From Gammaproteobacteria bacterium (lineage in GTDB: Bacteria > Pseudomonadota > Gammaproteobacteria > Xanthomonadales > SZUA-36): a DNA stretch of 64,000 nucleotides. The position numbers were made by a program, and so were the translations under genes. Location: the NCBI GenBank assembly GCA_021772915.1, contig JAJFLB010000059.1, positions 1 through 64,000 of the forward strand, given 5' to 3'. Under the pieces are notes generated by a model. It was not told the origin of the DNA. It made no database searches and worked only from the letters and a program-made list of their open reading frames with translations. Position 1 is the first letter of the stretch. Every line of letters starts with the position of its first letter. This document shows positions 19,224 to 31,725 of this stretch, one piece after another.

Positions 19224-21598
19224 AATCCTCTAAGCTGTGCATCCAGTCGCTCTTCAAGGCCCTGAATAACCTTCTGAACCAGTGAATCTACAACTTCGTC
19301 CGTAAGAGTGCAAGAAACATTCTGTAAAATCAAGCCAATAGCCAAACTTTTATAACCTTTTTCAACATTTTGGCCTGTATACAGATCGAATAATACCAAA
19401 TTTATAAGCAAATCGCCTGATAAATCAATCACATTGCGTTTAACTTCTGCAAAAGTAACTAATTCAGGTACACGTAAGGCCAAGTCCCGTCTTACTGACG
19501 GGAAATGAGAAATATTTTTCGTGTATGAAATTTCGCGTTTAGAAAGTAAGTCTACGTCTAATTCGAAGGCCAGCACCGGTCCTTTGATGGTCATTTGCTT
19601 CAAAACTGCCGGATGGATGCTGCCCGCCCAGCCGATATCAGCGCCATTAATGCAAACCATTGCCGCCTGACCCGGGTGCAGCCACGGGGATGTCGCCTTG
19701 CGGAACTCGATTTCGCCGGTATGGCCCCGCAAAGATGCCATGGCTTCGAGATCACCCTTGAGATCGAAAATGTCCAGTGTGCGGCTATCCACACCCCACT
19801 GTTCGGGCAACGGGCTCCCACAGGCCACGGCGGCGACATGCCAGGACTCTGTCAAACCCTCCTGTTGCTCAAAGACAGTCCCGGTTTCAAAAAACCGCAG
19901 CCTGTCCTGTTGACGACGTAAATTACGGGCGAGTGTTTCCATCAAACCCGGCAACAGGGACGTACGCATTACGCCAAGATCGGTATTGAGTGCGTTGGCC
20001 AGTGGTAAGACATGATTATCGAGAGAAAACCTGCCAAGCAGCTCCTCAGAGGTAAAGCTGTAATTGATTGCTTCCTGATAGCCCAGGGTGCACAAAGCCT
20101 GCTGAATGTTTTGTAGTGGCACGCGTGACTCAGGTACAACGCCTGGATCCAATTCACCTTTTGGCAGAGCAACGGGGATATTGTCATAGCCGTGTATTCG
20201 TGCAATTTCTTCGATCAGATCTTCTTCAATTGCTATATCGAAGCGGTCTGAAGGTACCGTAACCTTCCAGGCCCCATCGCCGAAATCCGGCTGCAAGCGC
20301 AGACGCTCAAGAATACGGGTGACTTCTTCAATATCTATTTCCATGCCCAAGACACGTTGCAATCGTGCATGACGCAAATTGACACTATTTTGCGCGGGGA
20401 CATGCAGTTCTGACACAGCGTGGACCAATGGTCCCGCTTCACCACCCACGATCTCCAGCAACAACTCCGTTATGCGCTCGATAGCCCTCACCTGCCCCTG
20501 CGGATCCACACCACGCTCATAACGGTGTGAAGCGTCCGTTTGCAGACCCAGGGCACGGGCTTTTCCTGATATGGTGGATGGATTGAAATAAGCACTTTCC
20601 AGAAGAATATTACGGGTGCTGTCCGTCACCCCGGTCGCGAGCCCGCCCATGATCCCCGCCAATGCAACCGGACCGCTTGCGTCACAAATAGCGAGCAGTT
20701 CCTCGTTGAATTCAAGCTGTTTGCCGTCAAGTAACTCCAGCGATTCTCCTGTGCGGCCCCGGCGTACGCAGATATCACCTTTCAGGTGATCCAGATCAAA
20801 TGCGTGCATGGGCTGGCCAAGTTCCATCAACACGTAGTTGGTGGCATCGACGGTCGCGCTAATACTGCGAATTCCGCTACGTCTGAGAGCTTCGACCATC
20901 CACAGCGGTGTTGCAGCAACAGGGTCAATACCGCGAATGAAACGCCCGACATACCTTGGGCAGTCTTCCGGATGTTCCAGCGTAACGCCGATGGTGTCAC
21001 TGATCCCGGTTTTTGCGGGCTGGACTTCGGGCACCACCAAATTTGCATTGCAACTGGCAGAGACATCCTGTGCCAGACCACGGATACTCAGGCAATCGGC
21101 ACGATTGGGCGTCAGGTCAACCTCAATGCTATGGTCGTCCAGCTCAAGATAATCACGTATGTCGGTTCCCAGGGGGGCGTCTTGTGGCAACTCCATTAGA
21201 CCGGAATGATCATCCGACAGACCCAGTTCCCGCTCTGAACAGGCCATGCCAAAGGACTCTGTACCACGTAGTTTGGCTTTGCTGACCTTGAAGTCATCAC
21301 CAATTACTGCGCCCACCCTGGCCAACGGTACCCTGATCCCGGGACGCGCGTTGGGCGCACCACAGACGACTTGCAAGGGCTTTTCTTCGCCGGCATCCAG
21401 CAAACAGACCTTGAGTTTGTCCGCATTCGGATGTTCTTCACAATGAGTGATTTCGGCCACCACAACCGCTGAGCAAGGCGCAGCTACCGCATGGACCGAT
21501 TCCACCTCCAGACCAGATGCAGTGAGTCTGCTGGCCAACTCATCGACACCCAGCTCCAGGTCTACCCATTTTTTCAGCCAATTAACGCTGAATCGCAT
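19220..21598 (-). CDS. pheT: Phenylalanyl-tRNA synthetase beta chain
   Basis: 792 residues, normal for the family. The N-terminus [14 protein letters not shown] is followed by a tRNA-binding OB domain (about 40-150), the B3/B4 editing region, the B5 domain (around 400-475), a catalytic-like core and the C-terminal ferredoxin-fold anticodon-binding domain (about 700-792, starting near [15 protein letters not shown]). It forms the alpha2-beta2 enzyme with PheS, encoded 73 bases upstream, and charges tRNA-Phe with phenylalanine. Confidence 0.97.
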   Translation of the reverse strand: MRFSVNWLKKWVDLELGVDELASRLTASGLEVESVHAVAAPCSAVVVAEITHCEEHPNADKLKVCLLDAGEEKPLQVVCGAPNARPGIRVPLARVGAVIGDDFKVSKAKLRGTESFGMACSERELGLSDDHSGLMELPQDAPLGTDIRDYLELDDHSIEVDLTPNRADCLSIRGLAQDVSASCNANLVVPEVQPAKTGISDTIGVTLEHPEDCPRYVGRFIRGIDPVAATPLWMVEALRRSGIRSISATVDATNYVLMELGQPMHAFDLDHLKGDICVRRGRTGESLELLDGKQLEFNEELLAICDASGPVALAGIMGGLATGVTDSTRNILLESAYFNPSTISGKARALGLQTDASHRYERGVDPQGQVRAIERITELLLEIVGGEAGPLVHAVSELHVPAQNSVNLRHARLQRVLGMEIDIEEVTRILERLRLQPDFGDGAWKVTVPSDRFDIAIEEDLIEEIARIHGYDNIPVALPKGELDPGVVPESRVPLQNIQQALCTLGYQEAINYSFTSEELLGRFSLDNHVLPLANALNTDLGVMRTSLLPGLMETLARNLRRQQDRLRFFETGTVFEQQEGLTESWHVAAVACGSPLPEQWGVDSRTLDIFDLKGDLEAMASLRGHTGEIEFRKATSPWLHPGQAAMVCINGADIGWAGSIHPAVLKQMTIKGPVLAFELDVDLLSKREISYTKNISHFPSVRRDLALRVPELVTFAEVKRNVIDLSGDLLINLVLFDLYTGQNVEKGYKSLAIGLILQNVSCTLTDEVVDSLVQKVIQGLEERLDAQLRGL

Positions 21599-21671
21599 CT
21601 GCTTTTCCCTGATCTGCTGTACTGCAGCATCTGTACAGCACTAAACCTGTCAATAAAACCTTGTCGGACCA

Positions 21672-23107
<1,436 letters not shown>

Positions 23108-23121
23108 TATCTGACCCTCCT

Positions 23122-23319
23122 TTATGCGTACGGCAACAAGCGTTTAACGGTTTTCTTATCGGCAGACGATATTTCATCCGTGCCGCGTAAGTTACGTTTC
23201 CGCTTCTGGCTCATTTTGGTCAGAATGTGACTCTTGAATGCGAATCCACGCTTGAAATTGCCTGAAGCAGTTTTCTTAAAGCGTTTGGCCGCACCCCGGT
23301 TGGTTTTCATCTTGGGCAT
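23122..23319 (-). CDS. rpmI: 50S ribosomal protein L35
   Basis: A 65-residue very basic protein. [17 protein letters not shown] and [19 protein letters not shown] are the standard L35 sequence. An AGGAG-type ribosome binding site precedes the ATG. The 148-base gap to infC is longer than other gaps in this operon, as in E. coli, where it contains the L20 control region. Confidence 0.97.
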   Translation of the reverse strand: MPKMKTNRGAAKRFKKTASGNFKRGFAFKSHILTKMSQKRKRNLRGTDEISSADKKTVKRLLPYA

Positions 23320-23467
23320 GGTCTACTCCTGATGGCCTCTTGGGCCTGTTAATATTGCGTTACTCAAGCGGTCGGGGAAGTTTTTTCCGACACTTTATCT
23401 TTTGCTCAGCAACGCTTCTTCAAAAAGGTAACTGTCAACATAACAGCTCCCGTATTAATTTTTTTGA

Positions 23468-23986
23468 TCAGGCTTTTTTGCCGTTGATCATCATCGTAAT
23501 CTGGCGCCCTTCCATTTTGGGCATTTGTTCGACGACGGCTTCCTCTGCCAAATCGTCCCGGACCCGAGTCAACATTGCGGCGCCAAACTCCTGGTGCGCC
23601 ATTTCACGTCCTCGAAACCGCAGTGTAATCTTGACCTTGTCACCGCCATCCAGGAAACGGCGAACATTTCGCATCTTGACCTGATAGTCCGCTTCTTCTG
23701 TCCCGGGACGAAACTTGACCTCTTTTACATGGGTAACTTTTTGTTTTTTCTTGGCTGCCTGGCCTTTTTTGGCCTGTTCAAACCGGTACTTGCCATAATC
23801 CATGATTCTACAAACAGGCGGTTCGGCATTAGGTGCAATTTCCACCAGGTCCATGGTTTGCGCCACGGCTGCTTCAAGCGCCTGTTCCACCGGCATAACG
23901 CCGGCCTGCTCTCCATCCTGATCAATCAACCTGACCTGCGGCGCTAAAATATCCCCGTTTCGCCGCGTTTCTTTTTTTGATGCGAT
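23468..23986 (-). CDS. infC: Translation initiation factor IF-3 with AUC start
   Basis: I read the start as ATC at 23984-23986. It gives 172 residues, close to the usual ~180, and is preceded by AGGAG with an 8-base spacing. The first in-frame alternative, TTG at 23929, would cut off the family's N-terminal segment. Family motifs are [37 protein letters not shown] and [15 protein letters not shown]3 rejects non-AUG/GUG/UUG starts, so a rare AUC start gives negative autoregulation, as the AUU start does in E. coli. It is preceded by thrS with a 14-base gap. Confidence 0.94.
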   Translation of the reverse strand: MASKKETRRNGDILAPQVRLIDQDGEQAGVMPVEQALEAAVAQTMDLVEIAPNAEPPVCRIMDYGKYRFEQAKKGQAAKKKQKVTHVKEVKFRPGTEEADYQVKMRNVRRFLDGGDKVKITLRFRGREMAHQEFGAAMLTRVRDDLAEEAVVEQMPKMEGRQITMMINGKKA

Positions 23987-24000
23987 GTTAAATTCTCCTG

Positions 24001-25920
24001 CTAATTGTCTGTGTTACCCCGCCGGTCTATTGCACTTTGCAAATGTTGGACAAATGTTTCTAAATCCATGCTGCCCATATCTTCACCCTCACGTGTGCGC
24101 ACTGCCAGGGTTCCCTCCGTAACCTCACGATCGCCAATGACGAGCAAGTAAGGAACTCTACTTAAAGTGTGCTGGCGGATTTTATAGCCGATCTTCTCGT
24201 TTCTCAAGTCTAAATCGACCCTGAATCCTTTATTTTCAAGGGATTCAGCTATTTTTTTACATCTTTCGTCCTGACGATCGGTGATATTGAGCACCACAGC
24301 TTGCACCGGGGACAACCAAACAGGCATCTTACCAGCGTGGTTTTCGATCAAAATCCCAATGAATCGCTCCAGTGACCCGAGAATCGCCCGGTGCAACATT
24401 ACCGGTGTCTCGCGTGAACCATCTTCGGTTACATACTCGGCACCCAGGCGCTGAGGCATGATGAAGTCCAATTGCAAGGTACCACATTGCCAGATTCGGC
24501 CAATCGTGTCTTTTAGTGAGAAATCAATTTTCGGTCCGTAAAAGGCACCATCTCCGGGATTTTCCTTATATTCAATGCCAGTGCCCTCAAGTGCAGTTGT
24601 CAGTGCGTCCTCCGCCCGATCCCACAGTGAATCGTCACCAATACGCTTTTCCGGGCGTGTTGACAACTCCACCATGACCTCTTCAAAACCAAAGTCGCGG
24701 TAGACGCTGTACAACAGCTCAAGAAAAGCCGCTGCCTCAGCCTGTATCTGTCCAGGTGTGCAGAAAATGTGTGCATCATCCTGGGTAAACGCCCTGACCC
24801 GCATGAGCCCATGTAAGGCACCCGAAGCCTCATTACGGTGGCAAGAGCCAAACTCGGCCATCCTCATGGGTAAATCTCGATAGCTGTGTAATCCCTGGTT
24901 AAAAATCTGCACATGGCACGGGCAGTTCATCGGCTTGATCGCAAATGTGCGTTCCTCGGAGCCCGTGATAAACATATTCTCAATGAACTTTTCGGCGTGT
25001 CCGGATTTCTGCCACAGACTAATGTCAACAATTTCGGGGGTGTTGACCTCCTGGTAACCGGCGGATCGCAATCGCTTGCGGATATAATTCTGAACCTCGG
25101 TGTAAATTGTCCAACCGTGGTCATGCCAGAACACCATACCCGGCGCCTCTTCCTGGAAGTGGAACAGATCCAGTTTCCGGCCGATCCGTCGGTGGTCGCG
25201 TTTTACTGCCTCTTCGAGGCGGTGCAAATGGGCTTTGAGTTCTTTTTTGCTGGACCAGGCCGTGCCATAAATTCGTTGTAACATTTCATTTTGGCTGTCC
25301 CCCCGCCAGTAGGCGCCTGCCAGTTTGGTCAGCTTAAAAAAACCCAGATGCGAGGTGTTGGGCACGTGGGGGCCACGACACAGGTCGGTAAATTCACCCT
25401 GCTCATAAAGCGATAAGGCCTCACCCTCGGGAATGGACTCTATGATCTGTGCTTTGTACTCCTCACCCTTGTCGCGAAAAAACCGTATCGCTGCATCCCG
25501 ATCCATCACAATTCGGTTGACCGGCAGGGCCGCCTCAATGAGAAGGCGCATTTCCTGATCAATCCGCTCCAGGTCCTCTGGTGCAAACCCGGGCTCGTAA
25601 GCAAAATCGTAATAAAAACCGTTTTCTATGACCGGACCGATGGTGACCTGTGCATCTGAAAACAATCGTTGCACGGCCTGCGCCAGCAAATGTGCGGATG
25701 AATGCCGGATGATTTCGACACCCTCATCGTCTTTTGCGGTAATGATCCGCAAACCAGCATCCCCGCTCAGCTCAAATGAAGCGTCGACCAACTGTCCATC
25801 CACCACACCCGCCAGCGTTGCCTTGGCAAGACCAGGACCAATATCAGTCGCCACGTCCATCACTGTGACGGTTTCCTCATATTGTCTCTGGCTACCATCC
25901 GGGAGTGTAACTATTGGCAT
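24001..25920 (-). CDS. thrS: Threonyl-tRNA synthetase
   Basis: 639 residues, the standard length. The order is an N-terminal TGS domain (1-60), an editing domain with the [15 protein letters not shown] segment around 73-87, a class II catalytic core with the zinc cysteine in [13 protein letters not shown], and a C-terminal anticodon-binding domain ending in the ~90 residues after [10 protein letters not shown]. It is first in the thrS-infC-rpmI-rplT-pheS-pheT-ihfA operon. In E. coli thrS represses itself through a tRNA-like leader; I did not find an obvious equivalent in the 221 bases upstream. Confidence 0.97.
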   Translation of the reverse strand: MPIVTLPDGSQRQYEETVTVMDVATDIGPGLAKATLAGVVDGQLVDASFELSGDAGLRIITAKDDEGVEIIRHSSAHLLAQAVQRLFSDAQVTIGPVIENGFYYDFAYEPGFAPEDLERIDQEMRLLIEAALPVNRIVMDRDAAIRFFRDKGEEYKAQIIESIPEGEALSLYEQGEFTDLCRGPHVPNTSHLGFFKLTKLAGAYWRGDSQNEMLQRIYGTAWSSKKELKAHLHRLEEAVKRDHRRIGRKLDLFHFQEEAPGMVFWHDHGWTIYTEVQNYIRKRLRSAGYQEVNTPEIVDISLWQKSGHAEKFIENMFITGSEERTFAIKPMNCPCHVQIFNQGLHSYRDLPMRMAEFGSCHRNEASGALHGLMRVRAFTQDDAHIFCTPGQIQAEAAAFLELLYSVYRDFGFEEVMVELSTRPEKRIGDDSLWDRAEDALTTALEGTGIEYKENPGDGAFYGPKIDFSLKDTIGRIWQCGTLQLDFIMPQRLGAEYVTEDGSRETPVMLHRAILGSLERFIGILIENHAGKMPVWLSPVQAVVLNITDRQDERCKKIAESLENKGFRVDLDLRNEKIGYKIRQHTLSRVPYLLVIGDREVTEGTLAVRTREGEDMGSMDLETFVQHLQSAIDRRGNTDN

Positions 25921-26141
25921 TTCAGTTTCTCAATTTTCACAAAGGATCCTGTCAGAGCAGGAAAGTTCGACCCAAAACAAACAAAGGACGCACAGCGCCC
26001 CTTCGTGTGTACCCCGCGTTCCCGCAAAGCCGTCGCGTCATTGTACTCGTGAAAACCCTTGTATCCCACAATTTTAAACCGGTATTCGCGAAAATTCGGA
26101 AGACGGAACCCGGAAGTTGTCGACTGCCAGAAGCCGACGTT

Positions 26142-26642
26142 TCATTTCATGAATATGTCTGCGGGTTGAATCGATTCTCTGACAGCCTTGGCGAACCATG
26201 GTGGACCATAGCCCGTACGGTTCCAACCCTTGTATTCGCCGTCCTCCGATAAATACTCATAGAAAACCAGGGGCACTGGTTTTTCCCTTGCGTATGCCAT
26301 TAGCCACTCAAGGGTTGCTTCCGGGATTTTGTCGCCAACGGGCACAGCCATGATAATCTCCTCACCCTGCCACTTCTGGGTGAGCACCACTATTGCGCCA
26401 CAATCAAGCGGTCGCATCTCATCGGGCAATGGGCTTTCCGCCACCAACCAACCACAATTAAAGACCCTGCAGGGACTCTCCGGACGTGTTTCATAAATAG
26501 CGCACTTCTGGCCTGCACAATGTTCGCAAGGATTATACGGCGACAACTCGACGCCGTTGACCTCAGCCGTGAGCCAACCTTGGCAACACGCAGTACATGA
26601 ACCACATTGTCGTTTAACCATAAGGCGATTATCACTCAACAT
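26142..26642 (-). CDS. YkgJ-type cysteine-cluster protein
   Basis: A 166-residue cytoplasmic protein with a CxxCxxxC cluster at the N-terminus (CGSCTACCQGW, residues 13-23), then CEHCAGQKCAIYETRP and CRVFNCGW. This is the spacing of the YkgJ/Fe-S-oxidoreductase-like zinc or iron cluster family, whose biochemical role is not established. A second ATG seven codons in (MVKRQCG) is also possible as start. It stands alone between thrS and tRNA-Val. Confidence 0.75.
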   Translation of the reverse strand: MLSDNRLMVKRQCGSCTACCQGWLTAEVNGVELSPYNPCEHCAGQKCAIYETRPESPCRVFNCGWLVAESPLPDEMRPLDCGAIVVLTQKWQGEEIIMAVPVGDKIPEATLEWLMAYAREKPVPLVFYEYLSEDGEYKGWNRTGYGPPWFAKAVRESIQPADIFMK

Positions 26643-26739
26643 TAAAAATCCGGAAAGTGGGGATCAGTTTGATTCCTCAATATTCTGATATTTCAAAACA
26701 GGAAATCAAGGGTCATGTAAATGCCATACTGTCTTTAGA

Positions 26740-26814
26740 TGGTGGGCACGACTGGGATCGAACCAGTGACTCCTGCCATGTCAAGGCAGTGCTCTACCGC
26801 TGAGCTACGCGCCC
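26740..26814 (-). tRNA. tRNA-Val (anticodon GAC)
   Basis: A 75-base cloverleaf on the minus strand. Acceptor GGGCGCG pairs with CGTGCCC, with encoded CCA at 26740-26742. The anticodon stem CTGCC/GGCAG encloses TTGACAT, giving anticodon GAC. T-loop GGTTCGATCCC is canonical. It is transcribed divergently from dnaE. Confidence 0.95.
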
Positions 26815-27045
26815 TTGGAATCTATTTCTGATAAGCGTTTATCAAGGGCGCGCAAGATACCACATGCGCACCACTTTTCTCAACCGGAACCCGGACGGGC
26901 TTGCACAATATCTCGGGTCACTTGCGGTTATATCTACGCAACGATCAGTGTTATCCCTAAATCCCAAAAACACCTTTCGATTGAGCTTTCACGAGGTCAT
27001 AATGTTAGTTCGCAAAGATCAACACTCATTCAAAAGTCAAACTAC

Positions 27046-30000
27046 ATGCCCCAGCCTTTTGTCCACCTGCATCTTCACAGCGAGTTTTCCTTGCTGGACA
27101 GCACCCTACGAATAAAGCAACTCGTAGAACGTACACGTGACCTGGGCATGCCGGCAGTGGCCGTTACCGATCAGTTCAATCTGTTTGCACTGGTGAAGTT
27201 TTACCGCGCGGCAATAGCTGCTGGGGTCAAGCCCATTTCCGGTGCCGATGTGCTGATCAGCCATCCAGATGAGCCAGACGAAATCAGCCGCCTTGTGTTG
27301 CTGTGCCAAAACCAGGCAGGCTACGTAAATCTGTGCGCCTTGCTCAGCAAAGGTTACCAGGAAGGCCAGTACCACGGGGTTCCCTATCTTCGCCGTGACT
27401 GGATAGCGGAGCATTCTAAAGGGCTGATTGCACTATCAGCTGGTCGTGAAGGTGATATTGGCCAGGCCTTGGTCAGACAGCATCCCAACAGGGCCCGGCA
27501 AATCGCCCAGAACTGGATGCGGGACTTTCCGGATCGCTTTTACCTGGAAATCCAACGCACACAACGGGAGCAGGAACAACGTTATGAGCATCTCGCCCTG
27601 CAACTCGCGGCTGAGCTGAAGCTCCCGGTTGTCGCCAGTAACGATGTCAGGTTTCTTGACCATGATGATTATGCAGCACACGAAGCCCGAGTTTGTATTC
27701 ACGACGGTCGCTTGTTGGCGGACAAGCGCAGGGAGGTGCGTTATTCAGATCAGCAGTATTTAAAAAGCCACGATGAAATGGCCAGCCTGTTTGCAGATTT
27801 GCCCGAGGCACTGGAAAATGCCTCCGAGCTGGCCAAACGATGCAACCTGGAGCTGCAATTCGGTACCTACTACCTGCCTGACTTTCCGACACCCGATGGC
27901 GAGAGCGTTGAAGCGTTTCTCAGGACAGTTTCACTAAAGGCCCTTGCCAAGCGTCTTGACACCCGCGGCCTGGCACACGATTTCAGTGATGAGGACTACC
28001 GCGAGCGCCTGGATCTGGAATTGAAAGTTATCAACGATATGGGTTTTCCGGGTTACTTCATGATCGTTGCGGACTTTATACGTTGGGCAAAGCTTAACGA
28101 CATACCGGTCGGGCCGGGACGTGGCTCAGGTGCCGGCTCGCTGGTTGCCTATGTATTGGAAATCACCGACCTGGATCCTTTGCAATATGATTTGCTGTTC
28201 GAGCGATTTTTGAATCCAGAGCGAATTTCCATGCCCGATTTTGATATTGATTTCTGCATGGAAAAACGGGACCTGGTGATCGATTATGTGGCCAAGAAGT
28301 ATGGCCGTGACCAGGTCAGCCAGATCATCACCTACGGCACCATGGCAGCCAGGGCAGTGGTACGTGACTGTGGCCGCGTACTGGGCCAGGGCTACGGCTT
28401 TGTGGACAGTATTGCCAAACTGTTGCCCCTGGAGCTGGGTATTACCCTGAAAACTGCACTGGATAAGGAACCCGAGCTAAAAAGACGCTATGAAGAGGAG
28501 GAAGACACACGGGCAGTCCTTGATCTTGCCATGTCACTTGAGGGTTTGACACGCAACGCCGGCAAACACGCCGGTGGTGTGGTCATTGCGCCTTCACCCC
28601 TAACCGATTTTGCGCCGTTATTCAGCGAACCCGACGGCGGCAGCGTCGTGACGCAATTTGACAAGGATGACATTGAAACCATAGGTCTGGTCAAATTTGA
28701 CTTTCTGGGCTTACGTACGCTGACGATAATTGACTGGACACTCAAGGCAGTCAATCAACAGAAGCTCGATGCCGGCGAGGACCCGATCGTACTGGAAGAC
28801 TTGCCGCTGGACGACAAGAAAACCTTCGAATTATTGCAGGACTGCCGCACCACGGGTGTTTTTCAACTTGAGTCAGGCGGGATGAGGGACCTGATCCGCA
28901 GGCTGCAACCGGACAGCTTTAACGAGGTCATTGCACTGGTGGCCCTGTTCCGGCCAGGACCACTGGAGTCCGGCATGGTCGGTGATTATGTCGACCGCAA
29001 ACATGGCCGCTCCATGGTGAGCTATCCACACAAAGATCTTGAACCTATCTTACGCCCGACCTACGGGGTCATTTTGTACCAGGAACAGGTCATGCAAATC
29101 GCCCAGGTGCTGGCCGGTTACACACTGGGGGATGCCGATATCCTGCGTCGCGCCATGGGTAAAAAGAAAGCCTCCGAAATGGCTAAACAACGCCTGGTTT
29201 TTGTTGACGGTGCTACCGAACGCGATGTGAGCGACGACTTGGCAAATTACATCTTTGATCAGATGGAGACTTTTGCGGGCTACGGTTTTAACAAGTCCCA
29301 CTCCGCGGCCTATGCGCTGATTGCCTACCAGACGGCCTGGCTGAAAGCACACCACCCAGCTGCTTTTATGGCGGCTGTATTATCCGCGGACATGGATAAC
29401 ACCGATAAAATTGGCGCTTTTATCAACGAGTGTCGAAAGATGCAGCTAGATATTCTCGCGCCGGATATCAACCACTCCTCATACGCTTTCAAAATGACGG
29501 ATGCGCAAACAATTCATTACGGACTTGGCGCAATCAAGGGTATTGGCAAGGCCGCCATTGACACCATTGAGGCCGAACGGGAATCGAAAGGGCCCTATAC
29601 CAGTCTGGATGATTTTTGCAAACGCATGGACCTCAAGAAGGCCAACAAACGCGCAATGGAGACCCTGGTTCGCTCAGGCGCCCTGGATTCACTTGACACC
29701 GACCAAAACCGGGCACGGTTGTTGTACGACTTGCCCCACTGCACTCGCGCCGCCGAGCAGATTCAACGTGACCAGGAAGCCGGCCAAACAGACATGTTTG
29801 GGGCACTACCCGCTGTCGAGGTCGTGAACGAAAGACAGCTATCTGAAGTTAAACCCTGGCCCGAGCTACAAAAACTACAGGCTGAAGTGGATTCACTTGG
29901 CTTGTACCTGACCGGTCACCCGGTCAAAGTCCACCTGTCAGACACCAGGAGTTTTACGACCTGTGTACTTGGCGATGTTTACAAAATGGTGTCCAAGGAG

Positions 30001-30507
30001 AATCCAAACAGGCGGGGTGTCCGTATGACCCTGGCAGCGCTGGTTACTTCTCTGAGACGTCGCACACAACGTGGCCACTTTATCGCTCTGGAGGACCACA
30101 CCGGAAGAGTAGATGCATTTCTGTCCAATGAGACCTTTGCCACCTACGCCGATTTAATGATCAAGGATACAATCATAGTCATTGAAGGCAACGTGGTCGC
30201 GGACAGCTTCACCGGTGGTTATCGAATAACAGCGAGCCACGTAATGTCACTGGCGGATGCCAAAGCACGCTTTGCCAGAAGTGTGAGTATTTCAGTCTCC
30301 GGACCGAACCAGGATTTGTGCACGCACCTCGCTGCGGTTTTTAGCCCTTACCAGGATGGTACGTCACCCGTTTTCATCCACTACCGAAATCAACGCGCTC
30401 GCGCCAGTCTGGAGTTGGGTCACAAATGGACCGTCAAGCCCTGCGAGGAACTGATAGCCGCATTGAATGAGCTTGAGGGTGTAAAGCAGGCTCTGTTGCA
30501 TTACTGA
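27046..30507 (+). CDS. dnaE: DNA polymerase III subunit alpha
   Basis: The replicative polymerase. I take the ATG at 27046 (MPQPFVHLHLHSEFSLLDST), giving 1153 residues, close to the E. coli protein. The frame is open for 77 codons further upstream, but those codons start inside the tRNA flank and lack family resemblance. The PHP domain is at the N-terminus (FVHLHLHSEFSLLD). The polymerase core has GPGRGSGAGSLVAY and PDFDIDFCMEKRD with the catalytic aspartates. A helix-hairpin-helix region and an OB domain near residues 960-1060 follow. It lacks a proofreading domain, as usual; DnaQ would be elsewhere. Confidence 0.97.
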   Translation: MPQPFVHLHLHSEFSLLDSTLRIKQLVERTRDLGMPAVAVTDQFNLFALVKFYRAAIAAGVKPISGADVLISHPDEPDEISRLVLLCQNQAGYVNLCALLSKGYQEGQYHGVPYLRRDWIAEHSKGLIALSAGREGDIGQALVRQHPNRARQIAQNWMRDFPDRFYLEIQRTQREQEQRYEHLALQLAAELKLPVVASNDVRFLDHDDYAAHEARVCIHDGRLLADKRREVRYSDQQYLKSHDEMASLFADLPEALENASELAKRCNLELQFGTYYLPDFPTPDGESVEAFLRTVSLKALAKRLDTRGLAHDFSDEDYRERLDLELKVINDMGFPGYFMIVADFIRWAKLNDIPVGPGRGSGAGSLVAYVLEITDLDPLQYDLLFERFLNPERISMPDFDIDFCMEKRDLVIDYVAKKYGRDQVSQIITYGTMAARAVVRDCGRVLGQGYGFVDSIAKLLPLELGITLKTALDKEPELKRRYEEEEDTRAVLDLAMSLEGLTRNAGKHAGGVVIAPSPLTDFAPLFSEPDGGSVVTQFDKDDIETIGLVKFDFLGLRTLTIIDWTLKAVNQQKLDAGEDPIVLEDLPLDDKKTFELLQDCRTTGVFQLESGGMRDLIRRLQPDSFNEVIALVALFRPGPLESGMVGDYVDRKHGRSMVSYPHKDLEPILRPTYGVILYQEQVMQIAQVLAGYTLGDADILRRAMGKKKASEMAKQRLVFVDGATERDVSDDLANYIFDQMETFAGYGFNKSHSAAYALIAYQTAWLKAHHPAAFMAAVLSADMDNTDKIGAFINECRKMQLDILAPDINHSSYAFKMTDAQTIHYGLGAIKGIGKAAIDTIEAERESKGPYTSLDDFCKRMDLKKANKRAMETLVRSGALDSLDTDQNRARLLYDLPHCTRAAEQIQRDQEAGQTDMFGALPAVEVVNERQLSEVKPWPELQKLQAEVDSLGLYLTGHPVKVHLSDTRSFTTCVLGDVYKMVSKENPNRRGVRMTLAALVTSLRRRTQRGHFIALEDHTGRVDAFLSNETFATYADLMIKDTIIVIEGNVVADSFTGGYRITASHVMSLADAKARFARSVSISVSGPNQDLCTHLAAVFSPYQDGTSPVFIHYRNQRARASLELGHKWTVKPCEELIAALNELEGVKQALLHY

Positions 30508-30533
30508 CAGCTCGCCCCGTTGTAATAGACCAA

Positions 30534-31163
30534 CTAACTCTCCGGTGTGCGATAACGTCGATGCAAAATCTTGATTCGCCGTACGTATTCAAGGGTTTCC
30601 CGGTAAGGCGGCACACCGTCGTGCTGGCGTACCGCCCCCAAGCCAGCATTGTAGGCAGCCGCTGCCAGCTCGATATTCTGGTCAAGTTCGCTCAAAAGAC
30701 GGGAAAGGTAAAGGGTACCTCCCTTGATATTGCTGGCCGGGTCGAAGACATCCGCGATTTCCAACTCTTTCTGAGTGATGGGTAACAGTTGCATCAACCC
30801 CTGTGCACCCCGGGGTGACAGAGCATCGGGTTGATACGCTGATTCCGCGTGAATTACGGCACGGATCAGCGACTCTTCCACAGCATATTCCCGTGCCGCA
30901 GCCTCGATTTCCACGCCAAAAGCCTGTCGATTTAATGGAACGCGCTCCCAATCCAGCTGCTTGCAACTCAGGTCCGAGGCGTAACAGGGGAAGGTAAAGG
31001 TTTTGACATTTTTGCGGTCGGATGGCCTGACATTGGTGTAGTGAATGACACCGTGTTCATCAGTAAATCGGTACACATCTGCACCCACGGGCTGGAGGAA
31101 AAACAAGGCCGAGAGGATCAACGCGCCGCAAGATTTACAAATCACGGACAAGGTGTACTTCAT
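30534..31163 (-). CDS. Lytic transglycosylase with DUF4124 domain
   Basis: A 209-residue secreted protein. A signal peptide occupies about residues 1-28 (ending near PVGADVY). A DUF4124-like strand segment, YRFTDEHGVIHYTNV, follows at 32-46. The C-terminal SLT domain has the catalytic glutamate in HAESAYQPDALSPRGAQGLM and the AYNAGLGAV motif. It would cleave peptidoglycan glycan strands in the periplasm with formation of anhydro-muramic ends. It is convergent with dnaE, with 26 bases between the stops. Confidence 0.9.
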   Translation of the reverse strand: MKYTLSVICKSCGALILSALFFLQPVGADVYRFTDEHGVIHYTNVRPSDRKNVKTFTFPCYASDLSCKQLDWERVPLNRQAFGVEIEAAAREYAVEESLIRAVIHAESAYQPDALSPRGAQGLMQLLPITQKELEIADVFDPASNIKGGTLYLSRLLSELDQNIELAAAAYNAGLGAVRQHDGVPPYRETLEYVRRIKILHRRYRTPES

Positions 31164-31242
31164 CTCCTTCTAACCACCAGGTCTGATTTATAACATGCAG
31201 CCGTTGAACACGGGCATTATGCCGTGAACGGCTCTGTACCCG

Positions 31243-31725
31243 TCATATGGGACAAGCGTCCAAACCATTTTTCTCCAGATACCGTTGGTGGTATTCCTCG
31301 GCAGGCCACAATGTGCCGGCAGCCTGAACCCGGGTAACCACGGGGTTCTGCCAGCGACCGGAGCAACCAGCATCCACGACGGCCTGAAGGGCGGACTGTT
31401 CCTGCTCGGTCGAATGGAAAAAGATCACCGAACGGTACTGACTACCGATATCCGGACCCTGTCGGTTCAAAGTTGTGGGATTGTGTATATCAAAAAACAG
31501 GGCCAACAAGCGGTCGTAACTGACTTGATTGGCGTCAAAGCGGACTTGCACAACTTCTGCGTGACCGCTCGTACCACTACACACTGCCGCATAGTCCGGT
31601 TGGGACTGGTGGCCACCCATGTATCCTGAAGTGGCCTCCAGCACACCCGTCAATGCACGAAACCGGGCTTCAACCCCCCAGAAACAACCCGCACCAAAAG
31701 TGGCCAGATCAACGCATTTGTTCAT
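31243..31725 (-). CDS. msrA: Peptide-methionine (S)-S-oxide reductase
   Basis: 160 residues. The catalytic motif GAGCFWGVEARFR is near residue 11, with the nucleophilic cysteine in GCFWG. GHAEVVQVRFD and IGSQYRSVIF are further family blocks. It repairs methionine-S-sulfoxide in proteins. The ATG overlaps the tesB stop by 4 bases (ATGA), so the two are co-translated. Confidence 0.96.
   Translation of the reverse strand: MNKCVDLATFGAGCFWGVEARFRALTGVLEATSGYMGGHQSQPDYAAVCSGTSGHAEVVQVRFDANQVSYDRLLALFFDIHNPTTLNRQGPDIGSQYRSVIFFHSTEQEQSALQAVVDAGCSGRWQNPVVTRVQAAGTLWPAEEYHQRYLEKNGLDACPI

Noticed and set aside
26815-27045. N-terminal extension of dnaE by 77 codons
   Set aside because: The extra residues start at the tRNA edge and lack family resemblance; DnaE proteins begin at the conserved FVHLHLHSEFS segment.
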